A stretch of 64,000 bases of DNA from Clostridium sp. CAG:245 (GCA_000435175.1 FR880073.1:1396-65395), one strand, 5' to 3'. Positions 54,544 through 64,000 are shown, counted from the first letter of the stretch. Notes: generated by a model not told the origin, from the sequence alone. Program-made: numbers and translations.

Positions 54544-56046
54544 TTACATTGGCATTATTAAATTTGCCAAAGGATATCCAATAAATGATGCAACTAAAAT
54601 AATTACAAACATCATTAAGAATCCGTATTTTAATAAACTTGTTGAATCAGACCAACCTGATGAACCAGCTACTGCAACGTAAGGCATTGCAGGTGGAGCA
54701 GCAGAACCTGTTGAAGCAATTAAACCAATAACAGCTGTAATAGCTGCGGCATTTAATGCACCACCAGATGCTAGTGCTACTGGAACAGCAAGTGTTGGAA
54801 CTAATTGTGCTGTAACCATGTGAGAAGATACGTTTGATTGTAATCCAGCCCACAATGAGAATAACAAAATTAGTAATACTGGTGATAAGCCAGTTGTAAT
54901 TGGTGCAATAGATGCAGACAAGAATGTTGTAAGCCCTATTGCTTTATTTGTCATTGCAGCACCTAAAGCAAGTGTTGCAGATGCCATTATTATACTTGGC
55001 CAAGATACACCTTTTACCATAGATTCGTTAATATTTATTAATGGTTTTCCTTGGTATTTCAAAATAGATAAAACTATTATTCCAAATAGTGGAGGCATAG
55101 CTGTACCTAAACTGCTAATCCAAGTAAATGCTGTTGAAATCCATTTTACTGAACTTGTTTTTAATAAGCTTGGTAGAACCCATAATGCAACTACTAAAAG
55201 GAATGTTCCAAGAATAATTTTTTCACCTTGGTTTGCACTAGGAATTTCTTTTTTCATCTTATCAAATTCATTAGATTTTAGGTTTATTTTCTTTGTATTT
55301 GGTCTCATTAAGAATTTGAATACAAGCATCATTAATGCAAATATTATAATTCCTGTTGGAATTGCATAAAGCATGTATTGACCATAGCTTATGCTAGATC
55401 CTGTTAGAGATTTGAATACTCCCATTGAAAGAACAGGGAATACGTGTGCTATTGGTGTCATACCAGAAGATAAGCTTGTACAGAATACTAAGCCCATCAT
55501 AAGCATGTTTGCGTATTTATCACCTTTTTTTAGTCCTAATACATTATAAATTTCTTCAAGAATAGGTAATATTATAAAGTATAAAACTGTTGGAGACATG
55601 AATAACCCAATTACAAGAACTGCTGCAAAAAAGCAGAAGGCAAATCTCCAAGGTGTTTTTCTTGCAAATTTACTAGTTACAAATCCAAGAGCAATTTTCT
55701 TAACATATCCTGTCTGAGAAAATGCATATGTGAACATGAATGTAAATAGTAAGAATGCGAAAGTCTCGTTACCAAACGAATTTTGCAATGTCGTTTTCAT
55801 TCCAAGTGATGGAACAAGAGCAAGCGTTGCTAAACATAATAAACTTGGCCAGCCTATTCCAACTGTTATCCATAAGAATAAAACAGATATGAATACGCCA
55901 AGAACTTTCATACCATCGGTGCTAAGACCTGATGGAGGTGTTGCTATAAAAAATATAGCAATGATAATTAATGCAAAAAGAGTGCAAACAAACTCTTTTT
56001 CATTTTTAGTCATTAAAGGCTTTTTTTCCTTTTTTGTTTTTTCCAT
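54544..56046 (-). CDS. SLC13/DASS-family anion transporter
   Basis: 500 residues with about 11-12 membrane helices. It is a secondary transporter for di- or tricarboxylates or similar anions. Two signature hairpin regions match the DASS fold: SLSSGMTPIAHVF in the first half and WAGLQSNVSSHMVTAQLVP in the second. Na+ coupling is likely by family. The substrate cannot be read from sequence. The FAD oxidoreductase gene lies just upstream in the same direction, so the pair may import and reduce an organic acid. Confidence 0.8.
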   Translation of the reverse strand: MEKTKKEKKPLMTKNEKEFVCTLFALIIIAIFFIATPPSGLSTDGMKVLGVFISVLFLWITVGIGWPSLLCLATLALVPSLGMKTTLQNSFGNETFAFLLFTFMFTYAFSQTGYVKKIALGFVTSKFARKTPWRFAFCFFAAVLVIGLFMSPTVLYFIILPILEEIYNVLGLKKGDKYANMLMMGLVFCTSLSSGMTPIAHVFPVLSMGVFKSLTGSSISYGQYMLYAIPTGIIIFALMMLVFKFLMRPNTKKINLKSNEFDKMKKEIPSANQGEKIILGTFLLVVALWVLPSLLKTSSVKWISTAFTWISSLGTAMPPLFGIIVLSILKYQGKPLININESMVKGVSWPSIIMASATLALGAAMTNKAIGLTTFLSASIAPITTGLSPVLLILLFSLWAGLQSNVSSHMVTAQLVPTLAVPVALASGGALNAAAITAVIGLIASTGSAAPPAMPYVAVAGSSGWSDSTSLLKYGFLMMFVIILVASFIGYPLANLIMPM

Positions 56047-56149
56047 ATTTTAGTCCTTTTTCATAAGATTTAGGCCTTTAAGGGAAAGCCTATAAAACCA
56101 TAGGCTCAATATAAAAATTTATTTTAAGTAAAAATAATTACATTAAAAT

Positions 56150-57403
56150 CTAAATTAAAGCACCTTGATTAACAAGTTCTTCTTGAACAGCTTTTACATC
56201 ATAAGATGTGTTGTCTAGTGTTAAAGCTGCTGCTACACCTGCTGCTTGTCCAGTAGCAAATCCTGTTCCCATAACACGTACAGAACCAAGTGCTAATGAG
56301 TCTGTAGAAATTGTTCTACCAGCAGCCCATAAATTCTTAGCATCTTTAACTTTTAGACATCCTAAAGGAATAGAGAAGTACTCGTTATCTGGAATATGAG
56401 TGTATTTTATAGAAGTGTTGCTTTTGTGCATTTCTGGGCTCCAAGCGCCTCTTGCTATACTATCATCACTCTTTGGTGCCATTATTATTTCTTCACCTTT
56501 AAGCATTTTGTCACCAATTATTCTTCTTGCTTCACGAATACCAACTGCTGGTCCAGAAGAAGAAATAATCATGTCTTGGAATCCGTCTAGATAGTTCTTA
56601 AATGCCATTGCATAATTGTGAACTTGTGAACGAAGTTCCATTTCTGTTTCTGTAAGTGTTTCTGCGTCAAGAGCAGGAACTATTGTACTTGGAATTGTAC
56701 AATATCCATAAGTTTTGTCTGGAATTTTAATTATTAATCCAGTTTCCTTCTTAATTTCAATTCCATTTTCCTTTGCTTTTTTCAAAGCAGCTTCAATGTC
56801 AGGTTTCAAGATTTCTCTTGCTGGAATATTGTCAATTCTAAATGGTAATGAAGATTGTTGAACTTTTCCTTCAGCATCTCCCCAGTTAGTTGCTATTCCT
56901 GCAAAATGAACTAAGTTAGCATTTCCAGAAGCATCAACAAAAGCCTTAGCTTTTACTGTGAATGTTCCTTCATCATCTGTACATTTAATTTCTTCAATCA
57001 TTCCATTATTGTTTACTACTTCATACATTTGAGCATGTAAGAAATATTCTACAGAACTCTTTTTTAACATTTGGTCCATAACCAATTTTACGTATTCTGG
57101 ATTAAAAGATACAGAAACGTTACCTGTGGACTTTGATGGTCTTGGATGGATATTTGTGCCATAGGCTTCTAACTTTTTTAGAACTTCTCCACCAATTCCT
57201 TGTACAACTTGATCATAATTTTCGCCTCTTGTGAAAAAACCACAATAAGCAGTAACTTGTGAATTTGTAGCTTGTCCACCGAAATATGGATTTCTTTCGA
57301 TTAAGACTGTTCTAGCACCAGCTCTTGATGCTCCAATTGCTGCAGCTATACCTGCTGCACCACCGCCAACAACCGCTACATCACATTCAATATGTCTTTG
57401 CAT
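56150..57403 (-). CDS. FAD-dependent oxidoreductase (FAD_oxidored family)
   Basis: 417 residues from ATG 57403, with AAAGGAGG 8 bases upstream. The N-terminal Rossmann FAD site is VAVVGGGAAGIAAAIGASRAGARTVLIERN in pieces, and GGQATNSQVTAYCGFF follows. A second FAD contact is near the end, AAGRTISTDSLALGSVRVMGTGFATGQAAG. No signal peptide, flavinylation motif or heme site, so soluble. The substrate is not known. It is the first gene of a unit with the transporter about 100 bases downstream. Confidence 0.8.
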   Translation of the reverse strand: MQRHIECDVAVVGGGAAGIAAAIGASRAGARTVLIERNPYFGGQATNSQVTAYCGFFTRGENYDQVVQGIGGEVLKKLEAYGTNIHPRPSKSTGNVSVSFNPEYVKLVMDQMLKKSSVEYFLHAQMYEVVNNNGMIEEIKCTDDEGTFTVKAKAFVDASGNANLVHFAGIATNWGDAEGKVQQSSLPFRIDNIPAREILKPDIEAALKKAKENGIEIKKETGLIIKIPDKTYGYCTIPSTIVPALDAETLTETEMELRSQVHNYAMAFKNYLDGFQDMIISSSGPAVGIREARRIIGDKMLKGEEIIMAPKSDDSIARGAWSPEMHKSNTSIKYTHIPDNEYFSIPLGCLKVKDAKNLWAAGRTISTDSLALGSVRVMGTGFATGQAAGVAAALTLDNTSYDVKAVQEELVNQGALI

Positions 57404-57565
57404 AATTGAACCTCCTTTAAAAAATATTATATAAAAATACACTCAAATTATACCATAAAAAGAAAAAATAAAGGCAATTGCAATATAAATGTCATAAAAA
57501 TGTAACAAAATGTAAAATAACGTCTAAAATTAATTTTGAAAATTTATAAAATCTATATAAAATAC

Positions 57566-57594
57566 TTGAAAACTGTTTGTCTTTGGTATAGAAT
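57566..57594 (+). promoter_or_regulatory. gap promoter
   Basis: TTGAAA (57566-57571), 17 bases, TAGAAT (57589-57594), about 60 bases before the gap start. The gap gene and the oxidoreductase gene are divergent here. Confidence 0.55.
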
Positions 57595-57653
57595 ATTAAG
57601 TGGTTTTAAACAGCCACATATATGATGAAAAACATCAAAGAGGAGGAATTTTT

Positions 57654-58664
57654 ATGTCAGTTAAAATTGGTATTAACGGTTTTGGAAGAATAGGAAACTT
57701 AGCATTCCAAGCTGCATTAAAAAATAGTGAAGTAGAGGTAGTTGCAATTAATGATCCTTTCATAGCAGCAGATTACATGGCTTACATGGTAAAATATGAT
57801 TCTGCACACGGAAGATTTGATGGAGAAGTTAAATCAGAAGAAGGAAAACTAATTGTAAATGGAAAATCAATAAATGTATATAATGAAATGGATCCAAACA
57901 ATATTCCATGGGCTAAAGAAGGAGTTGAATATGTTCTAGAATGTTCTGGTGTATTCACAACAATGGAAAAAGCACAAGCTCACTTAAATGCAGGAGCTAA
58001 AAAAGTTGTAATAAGTGCACCATCAAAAGATGCTCCAATGTTTGTAATGGGTGTAAATAATGAAACATATGATCCAAGCATGAACATAGTTTCAAATGCA
58101 TCTTGTACAACAAACTGTTTAGCACCTTTAGCAAAAGTTATAAATGATAACTTTGGAATTAAAGAAGGATTAATGACAACTGTTCATAGCACAACAGCTA
58201 CACAAAAAACAGTTGATGGAGCTTCTAAAAAAGATTGGAGAGGTGGACGTGCTGCAAGTGCAAACATAATTCCATCATCAACAGGAGCTGCTAAAGCAGT
58301 TGGAAAAGTTATTCCAGCATTAAATGGAAAATTAACAGGTATGGCATTCAGAGTACCAACAATAGATGTATCTGTTGTTGATTTAACATGTAATTTGGAG
58401 AGACCTACAACATACGAAGAAATCTGTGCAGCAATGAAGAAAGCAGCAGAAGGAGAATTAAAAGGAATAGTTGAATATGTTGATGAAGATGTTGTATCTT
58501 CAGACTTCTTAGGAGATGAACATACATCAATATTCGATAGCAAAGCTGGAATAATGCTTACAGACACATTTGTTAAATTAGTAGCTTGGTATGACAACGA
58601 GTGGGGATATGCACATAAATTAGTAGACTTAGCAGCATACATGGCAAAAGTTGATCATAAATAA
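57654..58664 (+). CDS. gap: glyceraldehyde-3-phosphate dehydrogenase
   Basis: 336 residues from ATG 57654, after AGAGGAGG. It oxidises G3P to 1,3-bisphosphoglycerate with NAD+. GINGFGRIGN is the nucleotide site; Cys151 in NASCTTNCLAPL is the nucleophile; WYDNEWGYA is near the end. It opens the glycolytic cluster gap-pgk-tpiA-gpmI. A terminator after it allows higher expression than the rest. Confidence 0.98.
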   Translation: MSVKIGINGFGRIGNLAFQAALKNSEVEVVAINDPFIAADYMAYMVKYDSAHGRFDGEVKSEEGKLIVNGKSINVYNEMDPNNIPWAKEGVEYVLECSGVFTTMEKAQAHLNAGAKKVVISAPSKDAPMFVMGVNNETYDPSMNIVSNASCTTNCLAPLAKVINDNFGIKEGLMTTVHSTTATQKTVDGASKKDWRGGRAASANIIPSSTGAAKAVGKVIPALNGKLTGMAFRVPTIDVSVVDLTCNLERPTTYEEICAAMKKAAEGELKGIVEYVDEDVVSSDFLGDEHTSIFDSKAGIMLTDTFVKLVAWYDNEWGYAHKLVDLAAYMAKVDHK

Positions 58665-58685
58665 TAGAGTATAATAACAATTTTG

Positions 58686-58716
58686 GGGCTTGGCATTTCT
58701 TAATTCAAGCCCTTTT
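58686..58716 (+). terminator. gap terminator
   Basis: A perfect seven-base GC-rich stem (58686-58692 with 58706-58712) and a TTTTATTA tail, between gap and pgk. Confidence 0.75.
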
Positions 58717-58744
58717 ATTACAATTTAAGAAAGGGAGATATACC

Positions 58745-59932
58745 ATGAATAAAAAGACTGTTAGAGACATTGATGTTAAAGGAAAGAAAGTTTTAGTAAG
58801 ATGCGATTTCAACGTTCCTTTAGATGAAAATAAAAATATAACAGATAATAGAAGAATAGTTGGAGCTCTTCCAACAATAAAATATTTATTAGATAATGAT
58901 TGCAAAGTAATTCTTTGCTCACATTTAGGAAGACCAAAGGGACAAGTAAATAAAGATTTTTCTTTAGAGCCAGTTGCAAAAGAATTATCTAAATTATTAG
59001 GTAAAGAAGTAAAACTTGCAAATGATATAATAGGAAAGAGTGCTAAAGAATTAACTGCAAACATGAAAGATGGAGAAATTGTTCTATTAGAAAATGTTAG
59101 ATTTGATAGTAGAGAAGAAGCAAATGATGCAGAGTTTGCAAAAGAACTTGCAAGTTTAGCTGAAATATATGTAAATGATGCATTTGGAACAGCTCACAGA
59201 GCACATGCTTCAACAGCAGGAGTAGCAAGCTATTTGCCAGCAGTAGCAGGTTTCTTAATGGAGAAAGAATTAAACTTCTTAGGAACAACACTAGAAAATC
59301 CAGAAAGACCATTTGTTGCAATACTTGGAGGAAAAAAGGTATCAGATAAAATTGGTGTTATCGATAGTTTATTAGAAAAAGTAGATACATTAATGATTGG
59401 TGGAGGAATGGCTTATACATTCTTTAAATCAATGGGATACAATGTTGGAAATTCTATTTGTGAATTAGATAAATTAGATTTAGCAAAAAGTTTAATGGAA
59501 AAAGCTAAAGCAAAAGGTGTAAAATTGATGCTTCCTGTAGATACTAAAGTAGGAAAAGAATTCAAAGAAGACACAGAAAGTAAAACTGTTAAATACACAG
59601 AAATACCAGATGGTTGGGAAGGATTCGACATTGGTGCAGAAACAATAAAGATGTATCAAAACGAATTATCAAAAGCAAAAACTGTTATCTGGAATGGACC
59701 TTTAGGATTGTTTGAATTTGACCAATTTGCAATAGGAACAAATGCAATAGCAGAATACTTAGGAAACCTAGAAAATGTTACAACAGTAATAGGTGGAGGA
59801 GATTCAGCAGCTGCAATAGAAAAACTAGGAATTGGAGATAAATTCACACACATTTCAACAGGTGGTGGAGCATCACTTGAATTCTTAGAAGGAAAGAAAC
59901 TTCCAGGAGTTGAATGTTTATTAGATAAATAG
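58745..59932 (+). CDS. pgk: phosphoglycerate kinase
   Basis: 395 residues, normal length. It has LVRCDFNVPLD, the basic residues of the substrate site (SHLGRPKG, AHASTAG), and the nucleotide-binding VIGGGDSAAAI and STGGGASLEFLEG. AAGGGAGATATACC is upstream, and the tpiA start lies 11 bases after its end. Confidence 0.98.
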   Translation: MNKKTVRDIDVKGKKVLVRCDFNVPLDENKNITDNRRIVGALPTIKYLLDNDCKVILCSHLGRPKGQVNKDFSLEPVAKELSKLLGKEVKLANDIIGKSAKELTANMKDGEIVLLENVRFDSREEANDAEFAKELASLAEIYVNDAFGTAHRAHASTAGVASYLPAVAGFLMEKELNFLGTTLENPERPFVAILGGKKVSDKIGVIDSLLEKVDTLMIGGGMAYTFFKSMGYNVGNSICELDKLDLAKSLMEKAKAKGVKLMLPVDTKVGKEFKEDTESKTVKYTEIPDGWEGFDIGAETIKMYQNELSKAKTVIWNGPLGLFEFDQFAIGTNAIAEYLGNLENVTTVIGGGDSAAAIEKLGIGDKFTHISTGGGASLEFLEGKKLPGVECLLDK

Positions 59933-59942
59933 GAGGACGTTT

Positions 59943-60692
59943 ATGAGAAGAAAGGTAATCGCAGGAAACTGGAAAATGAATATGCTTCCAGCAGATACAA
60001 TAAATTTTATAGAAGGTTTAGCTCCTCTTGTAAAAGATTCTGAAAATGAAGTTATATTATGTGTACCATATACAGATTTATTTTATGCATGGCATACAAC
60101 AGAAGGCACTAATATTCATATCGGTGCAGAAAATATGCACTGGGAAGAAAAGGGGGCATATACAGGAGAAGTTTCTGGACAAATGCTAAAGAGCATAGGA
60201 GTTGAATATGTTATAATAGGCCACTCTGAGAGACGTGCATATTTTGCAGAAACAGATGAAACTGTAAACAAGAAAATTAAATCTGCATTTGCAAATGATT
60301 TGAAACCAATAGTTTGTGTTGGAGAGTCTTTAGAACAAAGAGAAGCTGGCAAAACTGAAGAAGTTATAACAAAGCAAGTTGAATTAGCACTAGCTGGTCT
60401 TACAGAAGAACAAGTAAAAAATACTATAATAGCATATGAACCAATTTGGGCAATTGGAACTGGAAAAACAGCTACATCAGAAGATGCAAATAATAGTATT
60501 AAAGCTATAAGAAAAAAGATTTCTGAAATATATGGAAATGTTGCAGAAGATGTAATTATTCAATATGGTGGAAGTGTAAAATCAACAAATGCAAAAGAAC
60601 TATTCGAAACATCAGATATTGATGGAGCCCTAGTTGGAGGAGCAAGTTTAAAAGTAGACGAATTTGCAAAAATAGTAAATTACAATAAATAG
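59943..60692 (+). CDS. tpiA: triosephosphate isomerase
   Basis: 249 residues. N-terminal AGNWKMN (Asn and Lys), catalytic His in IGHSERRAYF, catalytic Glu in AYEPIWAIGTGK, and phosphate-binding YGGSVKSTNAKEL. It forms part of the gap-pgk-tpiA-gpmI cluster. GGAGG lies 8 bases upstream. Confidence 0.98.
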   Translation: MRRKVIAGNWKMNMLPADTINFIEGLAPLVKDSENEVILCVPYTDLFYAWHTTEGTNIHIGAENMHWEEKGAYTGEVSGQMLKSIGVEYVIIGHSERRAYFAETDETVNKKIKSAFANDLKPIVCVGESLEQREAGKTEEVITKQVELALAGLTEEQVKNTIIAYEPIWAIGTGKTATSEDANNSIKAIRKKISEIYGNVAEDVIIQYGGSVKSTNAKELFETSDIDGALVGGASLKVDEFAKIVNYNK

Positions 60693-60769
60693 ACACAGTG
60701 TGTAGCATGGAGCTGATTTATAGAAAAAAATATAGCTCTGTGCCTTTGGAAAGGAAATGGAATAAGAAA

Positions 60770-62305
60770 ATGAAAGATAAATTGACAATGCTAATGATAT
60801 TAGATGGTTTTGGAATAAATGAAAATGAGCAAGGAAATGCAGTAAAGCTTGCCAATACTCCAAACATAGACAAATTAATGAAAACATGCCCAACAACAAG
60901 AATTTTTGCTAGTGGAATGAGTGTAGGACTACCAGAAGGACAAATGGGAAATTCAGAGGTAGGCCATACAAACATTGGAGCTGGAAGAATTGTTTATCAA
61001 GAGTTAACAAAAATAACAAAATCAATAGAAGATGGAGATTTTTTCAGTATTCCAGAATTTAATAAGGCAATAGAAAATTGTAAAAAATATAATTCTAAAT
61101 TGCATATAATGGGCTTATTATCAGACGGTGGTGTACATAGCCACATTCGCCATTTGTATGGATTATTAGAACTTGCAAAGAGAAAAGATTTTGAAAATGT
61201 ATTTGTACATTGCTTTATGGATGGTAGAGATACACCACCAGCTTCAGGTGAAGGATATATTACAAAACTAGAAGAAAAAATGAAAGAAAAAGGAATAGGC
61301 AAAATTGCAAGTATATCTGGAAGATTCTATGCAATGGATAGAGATAAGAGATGGCAAAGAGTTCAAAAGGCTTATGATGCAATGGTTAATGGAGTTGGAA
61401 ACAAGGCTTCATCTGCAATACAAGCAGTAGAGGCATCATACCAAAAAGAAATTTTTGATGAATTTATAGAGCCAACTGTAATATGCAATGGAGATACACC
61501 AGTTGCAAAAATAGAGCCTCATGATTCTGTAATATTCTTTAACTTTAGACCAGATAGAGCAAGAGAAATAAGCAGAACATTAGTTGATCCAGAATTTAAT
61601 GATTTTGAAACAAGAAAAGATTTGGATTTATGCTTTGTTTGTATGACCCCATATGATGAAACATTACCAAATGTTGATGTAGCATTCAAGAAAGAACATC
61701 TAAAAAATACATTTGGGGAATACATCAGTAATTTAGGTTATACTCAATTACGTATAGCAGAAACAGAGAAATATGCCCACGTAACATTCTTCTTTAATGG
61801 TGGTCAAGAAAAACAATATCCAGGAGAAGACAGAATATTGGTTCCATCACCAAAGGTTGAAACATATGATATGCAACCAGAAATGAGTGCACCAGAAGTT
61901 ACAGAAAAAGTTGTAGATGCAATAAACTCTAAGAAATATGATGTAATAATATTAAACTTTGCAAACCCAGATATGGTTGGACACACAGGAAACTTAGAAG
62001 CTGCTATAAAAGCAGTTGAAACAATAGATGCAAGTGTTGGAAAAGTTGTAGAAGCTGTAAATGCTCAAAATGGTGTATTAATGATAACTGCTGACCATGG
62101 AAACTGCGAGCAAATGATAGACTACAAAACAGGAGAACCACACACAGCACACACAACAAACCCTGTTCCACTAATATTAGTTGGAATGGATAATGCAAAA
62201 CTAAGAGAAGGAAAACTAGCTGATTTAACACCAACAATGTTAGACATAATGGGATTAAAGAAGCCAGAAGAAATGACTGGAGAAAGTATTATAGTTGAAA
62301 AATAG
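60770..62305 (+). CDS. gpmI: 2,3-bisphosphoglycerate-independent phosphoglycerate mutase
   Basis: 511 residues from ATG 60770; the longer frame to 60698 has no ribosome site. The catalytic Ser is Ser62 in GNSEVGHTNIGAGR. The metal-binding His and Asp are in DGRDTPP, GDTPVAKIEPHDS, and ITADHGNCEQM. The start MLMILDGFG has the first metal ligand. It ends the glycolytic cluster; a YezG-like gene follows 17 bases later. Confidence 0.97.
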   Translation: MKDKLTMLMILDGFGINENEQGNAVKLANTPNIDKLMKTCPTTRIFASGMSVGLPEGQMGNSEVGHTNIGAGRIVYQELTKITKSIEDGDFFSIPEFNKAIENCKKYNSKLHIMGLLSDGGVHSHIRHLYGLLELAKRKDFENVFVHCFMDGRDTPPASGEGYITKLEEKMKEKGIGKIASISGRFYAMDRDKRWQRVQKAYDAMVNGVGNKASSAIQAVEASYQKEIFDEFIEPTVICNGDTPVAKIEPHDSVIFFNFRPDRAREISRTLVDPEFNDFETRKDLDLCFVCMTPYDETLPNVDVAFKKEHLKNTFGEYISNLGYTQLRIAETEKYAHVTFFFNGGQEKQYPGEDRILVPSPKVETYDMQPEMSAPEVTEKVVDAINSKKYDVIILNFANPDMVGHTGNLEAAIKAVETIDASVGKVVEAVNAQNGVLMITADHGNCEQMIDYKTGEPHTAHTTNPVPLILVGMDNAKLREGKLADLTPTMLDIMGLKKPEEMTGESIIVEK

Positions 62306-62322
62306 AAAATAAGGGAGCGCAT

Positions 62323-63120
62323 ATGCCAAAGGGTGAAACTATAAAAGATTTATATTCCGAAATTAGAAAATGCCTTTTTTATATGATACCAGAAAAATGG
62401 GAAAGCATATATCTTTATGCGTCAGTTATACAAAGGGATAATGGTGAAGAAACAGGAGAAATGTTTTTTTACTATTTTCCCAAGAGTATAATAAAAAGAA
62501 ATCCAATAAATGTGTATCAAATTCCACAAAAATTCAATCTAAACGAAGAAGAATATATAAAACTTACAGATGAATTGTATAACTATATAAAAAAATTAAG
62601 ACACGAATGCCAGAAATATGACAAGATAAACTGGACAAATATAACAATCAGTATAGAAAATGTTGAATTTTTGGCAGAATATAACTGTGAAGATTTAATA
62701 AATTCTATATATTCAAATGAAGATAGGATGGCAATTTGGCAGTACAAATATCTTGAATATCCAATAGAAAAATTTACAAAATCACAGAGAGAACAAATAG
62801 AAGCATATTTGAAAGAAGAAGAAAATGGCTTACATCAATCAAAAATGTATACAGAAACCTTCTATCAACAGCATGAACACAATAGTATAGAGTATGATGT
62901 AAACAAAAAAGTGGATGAATATATAAAAGAAGATAATGAAACAACAGACTTTACAATGGTTGATAGTGAACAGTATCAAATACAGTCTGGAGGCTTTTTT
63001 AAGAGAAGAAAAAATAGATTGTTAAATGAAAGAAATGACATAGCACAGTTTGAAAATACGAGCTGCAATGAAAACAAAGAAAACGAAATTGTTGTAAGAA
63101 ATCAAATATTAAAATATTAA
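62323..63120 (+). CDS. YezG/DUF600-like immunity protein with extended tail
   Basis: 265 residues. The first 155 match the YezG/DUF600 family of antitoxins to LXG toxins: IKDLYSEIRKCLFYMIPEKWESIYLYASV, GEMFFYYFPKS, YQIPQKFNL and NITISIENVEFLAEYNCEDL (typical NWTxxxIxxxxxxxF). The remaining 110 residues (acidic and Glu/Gln-rich with GGFFKRRKNRL) are unusual for the family, which is about 155 long. No partner LXG toxin is adjacent, so it is an orphan. It is 17 bases after gpmI, with AAGGGAGCG upstream, and may be co-transcribed with it by readthrough. Confidence 0.75.
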   Translation: MPKGETIKDLYSEIRKCLFYMIPEKWESIYLYASVIQRDNGEETGEMFFYYFPKSIIKRNPINVYQIPQKFNLNEEEYIKLTDELYNYIKKLRHECQKYDKINWTNITISIENVEFLAEYNCEDLINSIYSNEDRMAIWQYKYLEYPIEKFTKSQREQIEAYLKEEENGLHQSKMYTETFYQQHEHNSIEYDVNKKVDEYIKEDNETTDFTMVDSEQYQIQSGGFFKRRKNRLLNERNDIAQFENTSCNENKENEIVVRNQILKY

Positions 63121-63157
63121 ATAAGTGATTGAAGGAAACTTTGATTGCTTATTTTTT
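63120..63157 (+). terminator. terminator of gpmI-YezG-like unit
   Basis: A ten-base stem with two G-T pairs (63120-63129 with 63144-63153) and a T-run. Confidence 0.8.
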
Positions 63158-63297
63158 GTAATCTTAAAAAAATTTAATAAATTACTTCACTAAAAATATT
63201 CTTTATGGTATTATAGTAGAGAAAAGAGAAAAGCTGGTTTAAAAATAATTATAATTTTATAACTAGATTTGCAAATAGAAAGAGGAATAGAATTTAT

Positions 63298-64000
63298 ATG
63301 AGAAGTAAGAAAAAAGAAAAGAAAATATATATTTATAAATTAATTGTAACAATAATATTTGCATTGGCAATAGTATTTGTACTTAATACAGCGCAAAATT
63401 ATATAAGAAATGAAATTACTGGGAAAACCAATTTAGTAATTAATAATGGAAATGTTACAAAGAGTATCAAGAATGATGTAATTGTAGAAGATGATGTAAT
63501 ATATTTATCTACTAAAGATATTGCAAATTTCTTTGATGACCATATTTTTTATGATAATAAGTACAATCAAATTATAACAACATCAGATACGAAGGTTGCA
63601 ACATTTGTGATTGATAAAAATAAATGTACAATAAATAGTTCAGATGTGAGTCTAATTGCACCAGCCAAAAAGATAGGTAATGAGTTTTATTTACCTTTTT
63701 CGGAGATTAGCAAGAGTGTATATAATGTGGAAACTAAATATATAAGTGAGACAAATACTGTTGTTTTAGTTTCATTAGATAGAGAACTTGTATATGCTAA
63801 TAGTAGCAAGAATAATTCAGTAAAATATATGCCAACAATTTTTTCAAAGACTGTTGATAAAATCGAAAAAGGCGATAATGTTACAGTTGTGAAGGATGAT
63901 AAGACTGCAGAAAATGGCTGGACTAAGGTTACGACCGAAAATGGAAAGATTGGCTATGTAAAAACTAGCACCTTGGCAAATGAAAAACAGATTAGAGAAA
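63298..64000 (+). CDS. membrane-anchored stalk/SH3b protein, cut by the window end
   Basis: The first 234 residues of a protein that continues past the window. One membrane helix (about 12-30) follows a Lys-rich start. Residues about 44-160 look like a copper-amine-oxidase N-terminal-like stalk domain (LVINNGNVTKSIKNDVIVEDDVIYLSTKDIANFF in pieces, YLPFSEISKSVY). Residues about 185-228 form a bacterial SH3 domain (KGDNVTVV, NGWTKVTTENGKIGYV). Clostridial proteins of this shape usually end in a glycoside hydrolase family 18 domain acting on spore or vegetative peptidoglycan; that part is not in the window, so this is inference. AGAGGAATAG lies about 8 bases before ATG 63298. Confidence 0.7.
   Translation, partial: MRSKKKEKKIYIYKLIVTIIFALAIVFVLNTAQNYIRNEITGKTNLVINNGNVTKSIKNDVIVEDDVIYLSTKDIANFFDDHIFYDNKYNQIITTSDTKVATFVIDKNKCTINSSDVSLIAPAKKIGNEFYLPFSEISKSVYNVETKYISETNTVVLVSLDRELVYANSSKNNSVKYMPTIFSKTVDKIEKGDNVTVVKDDKTAENGWTKVTTENGKIGYVKTSTLANEKQIRE

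Overview
The window is very AT-rich, uses the standard bacterial code, and has strong AGGAGG-type ribosome sites, TTGACA-17-TATAAT promoters and low-GC Gram-positive gene content (GdpP, PrkC/PrpC, MurT/GatD, a type VII secretion FtsK/SpoIIIE ATPase, PASTA penicillin-binding protein, FtsH, RsgA). This points to a Bacillota member, most likely an uncultured anaerobic gut Clostridia lineage; the lineage is inference. No rRNA, tRNA or CRISPR array was found.

Layout. 1-2000: a diversity-generating-retroelement-type reverse transcriptase broken by a one-base frameshift, a MutS-domain-I-like accessory gene upstream of it, and a divergent double ribbon-helix-helix gene. 2073-10569: a class B PBP with two PASTA domains, a 1,667-residue thioester-domain surface protein with six stalk repeats, and a membrane-anchored Ig-like protein. 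10729-15169: a degenerate receiver/GGDEF protein, a truncated adenylate-forming-enzyme-like protein and GdpP (c-di-AMP hydrolysis). 15419-21986: rplI, dnaB, tilS, ftsH and a cysteine desulfurase, with a palindromic element where hpt often lies. 22100-23120: two small genes of foreign codon use, each with its own terminator and an identical promoter/operator layout. 23240-30886: TSCPD protein, exonuclease, mfd, an rRNA methyltransferase, an Rpn-type nuclease and asnS. 31073-37057: a GT-C-like membrane protein, aspS, and a MurT/GatD pair whose GatD lacks its catalytic Cys and His.

37169-47116 is a type VII secretion operon: tandem-WXG protein, DUF4176 protein, EssC-like ATPase with FHA domain, YukD/EsaB-like ubiquitin fold, a MinD/ParA-like protein with an altered P-loop, a small Ser-rich protein, a probable secreted HExxxH metallopeptidase, a small helical partner and a second tandem-WXG protein. 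No EsaA, EssA or EssB gene is present. It is followed by rlmN-prpC-prkC, then a foreign lipoprotein cassette bracketed by direct repeats and an AbiEii-type toxin-antitoxin pair, and then rsgA-rpe. The rest holds a SLC13 transporter with an FAD oxidoreductase, the glycolytic cluster gap-pgk-tpiA-gpmI, a YezG-like immunity protein, and the start of a stalk/SH3b membrane protein running off the end.

The strongest candidates for something undescribed are the reduced type VII locus with its ParA-like component and HExxxH effector, the MutS-like/RT pair, the catalytically dead GatD pair, and the twin operator-controlled cassettes.
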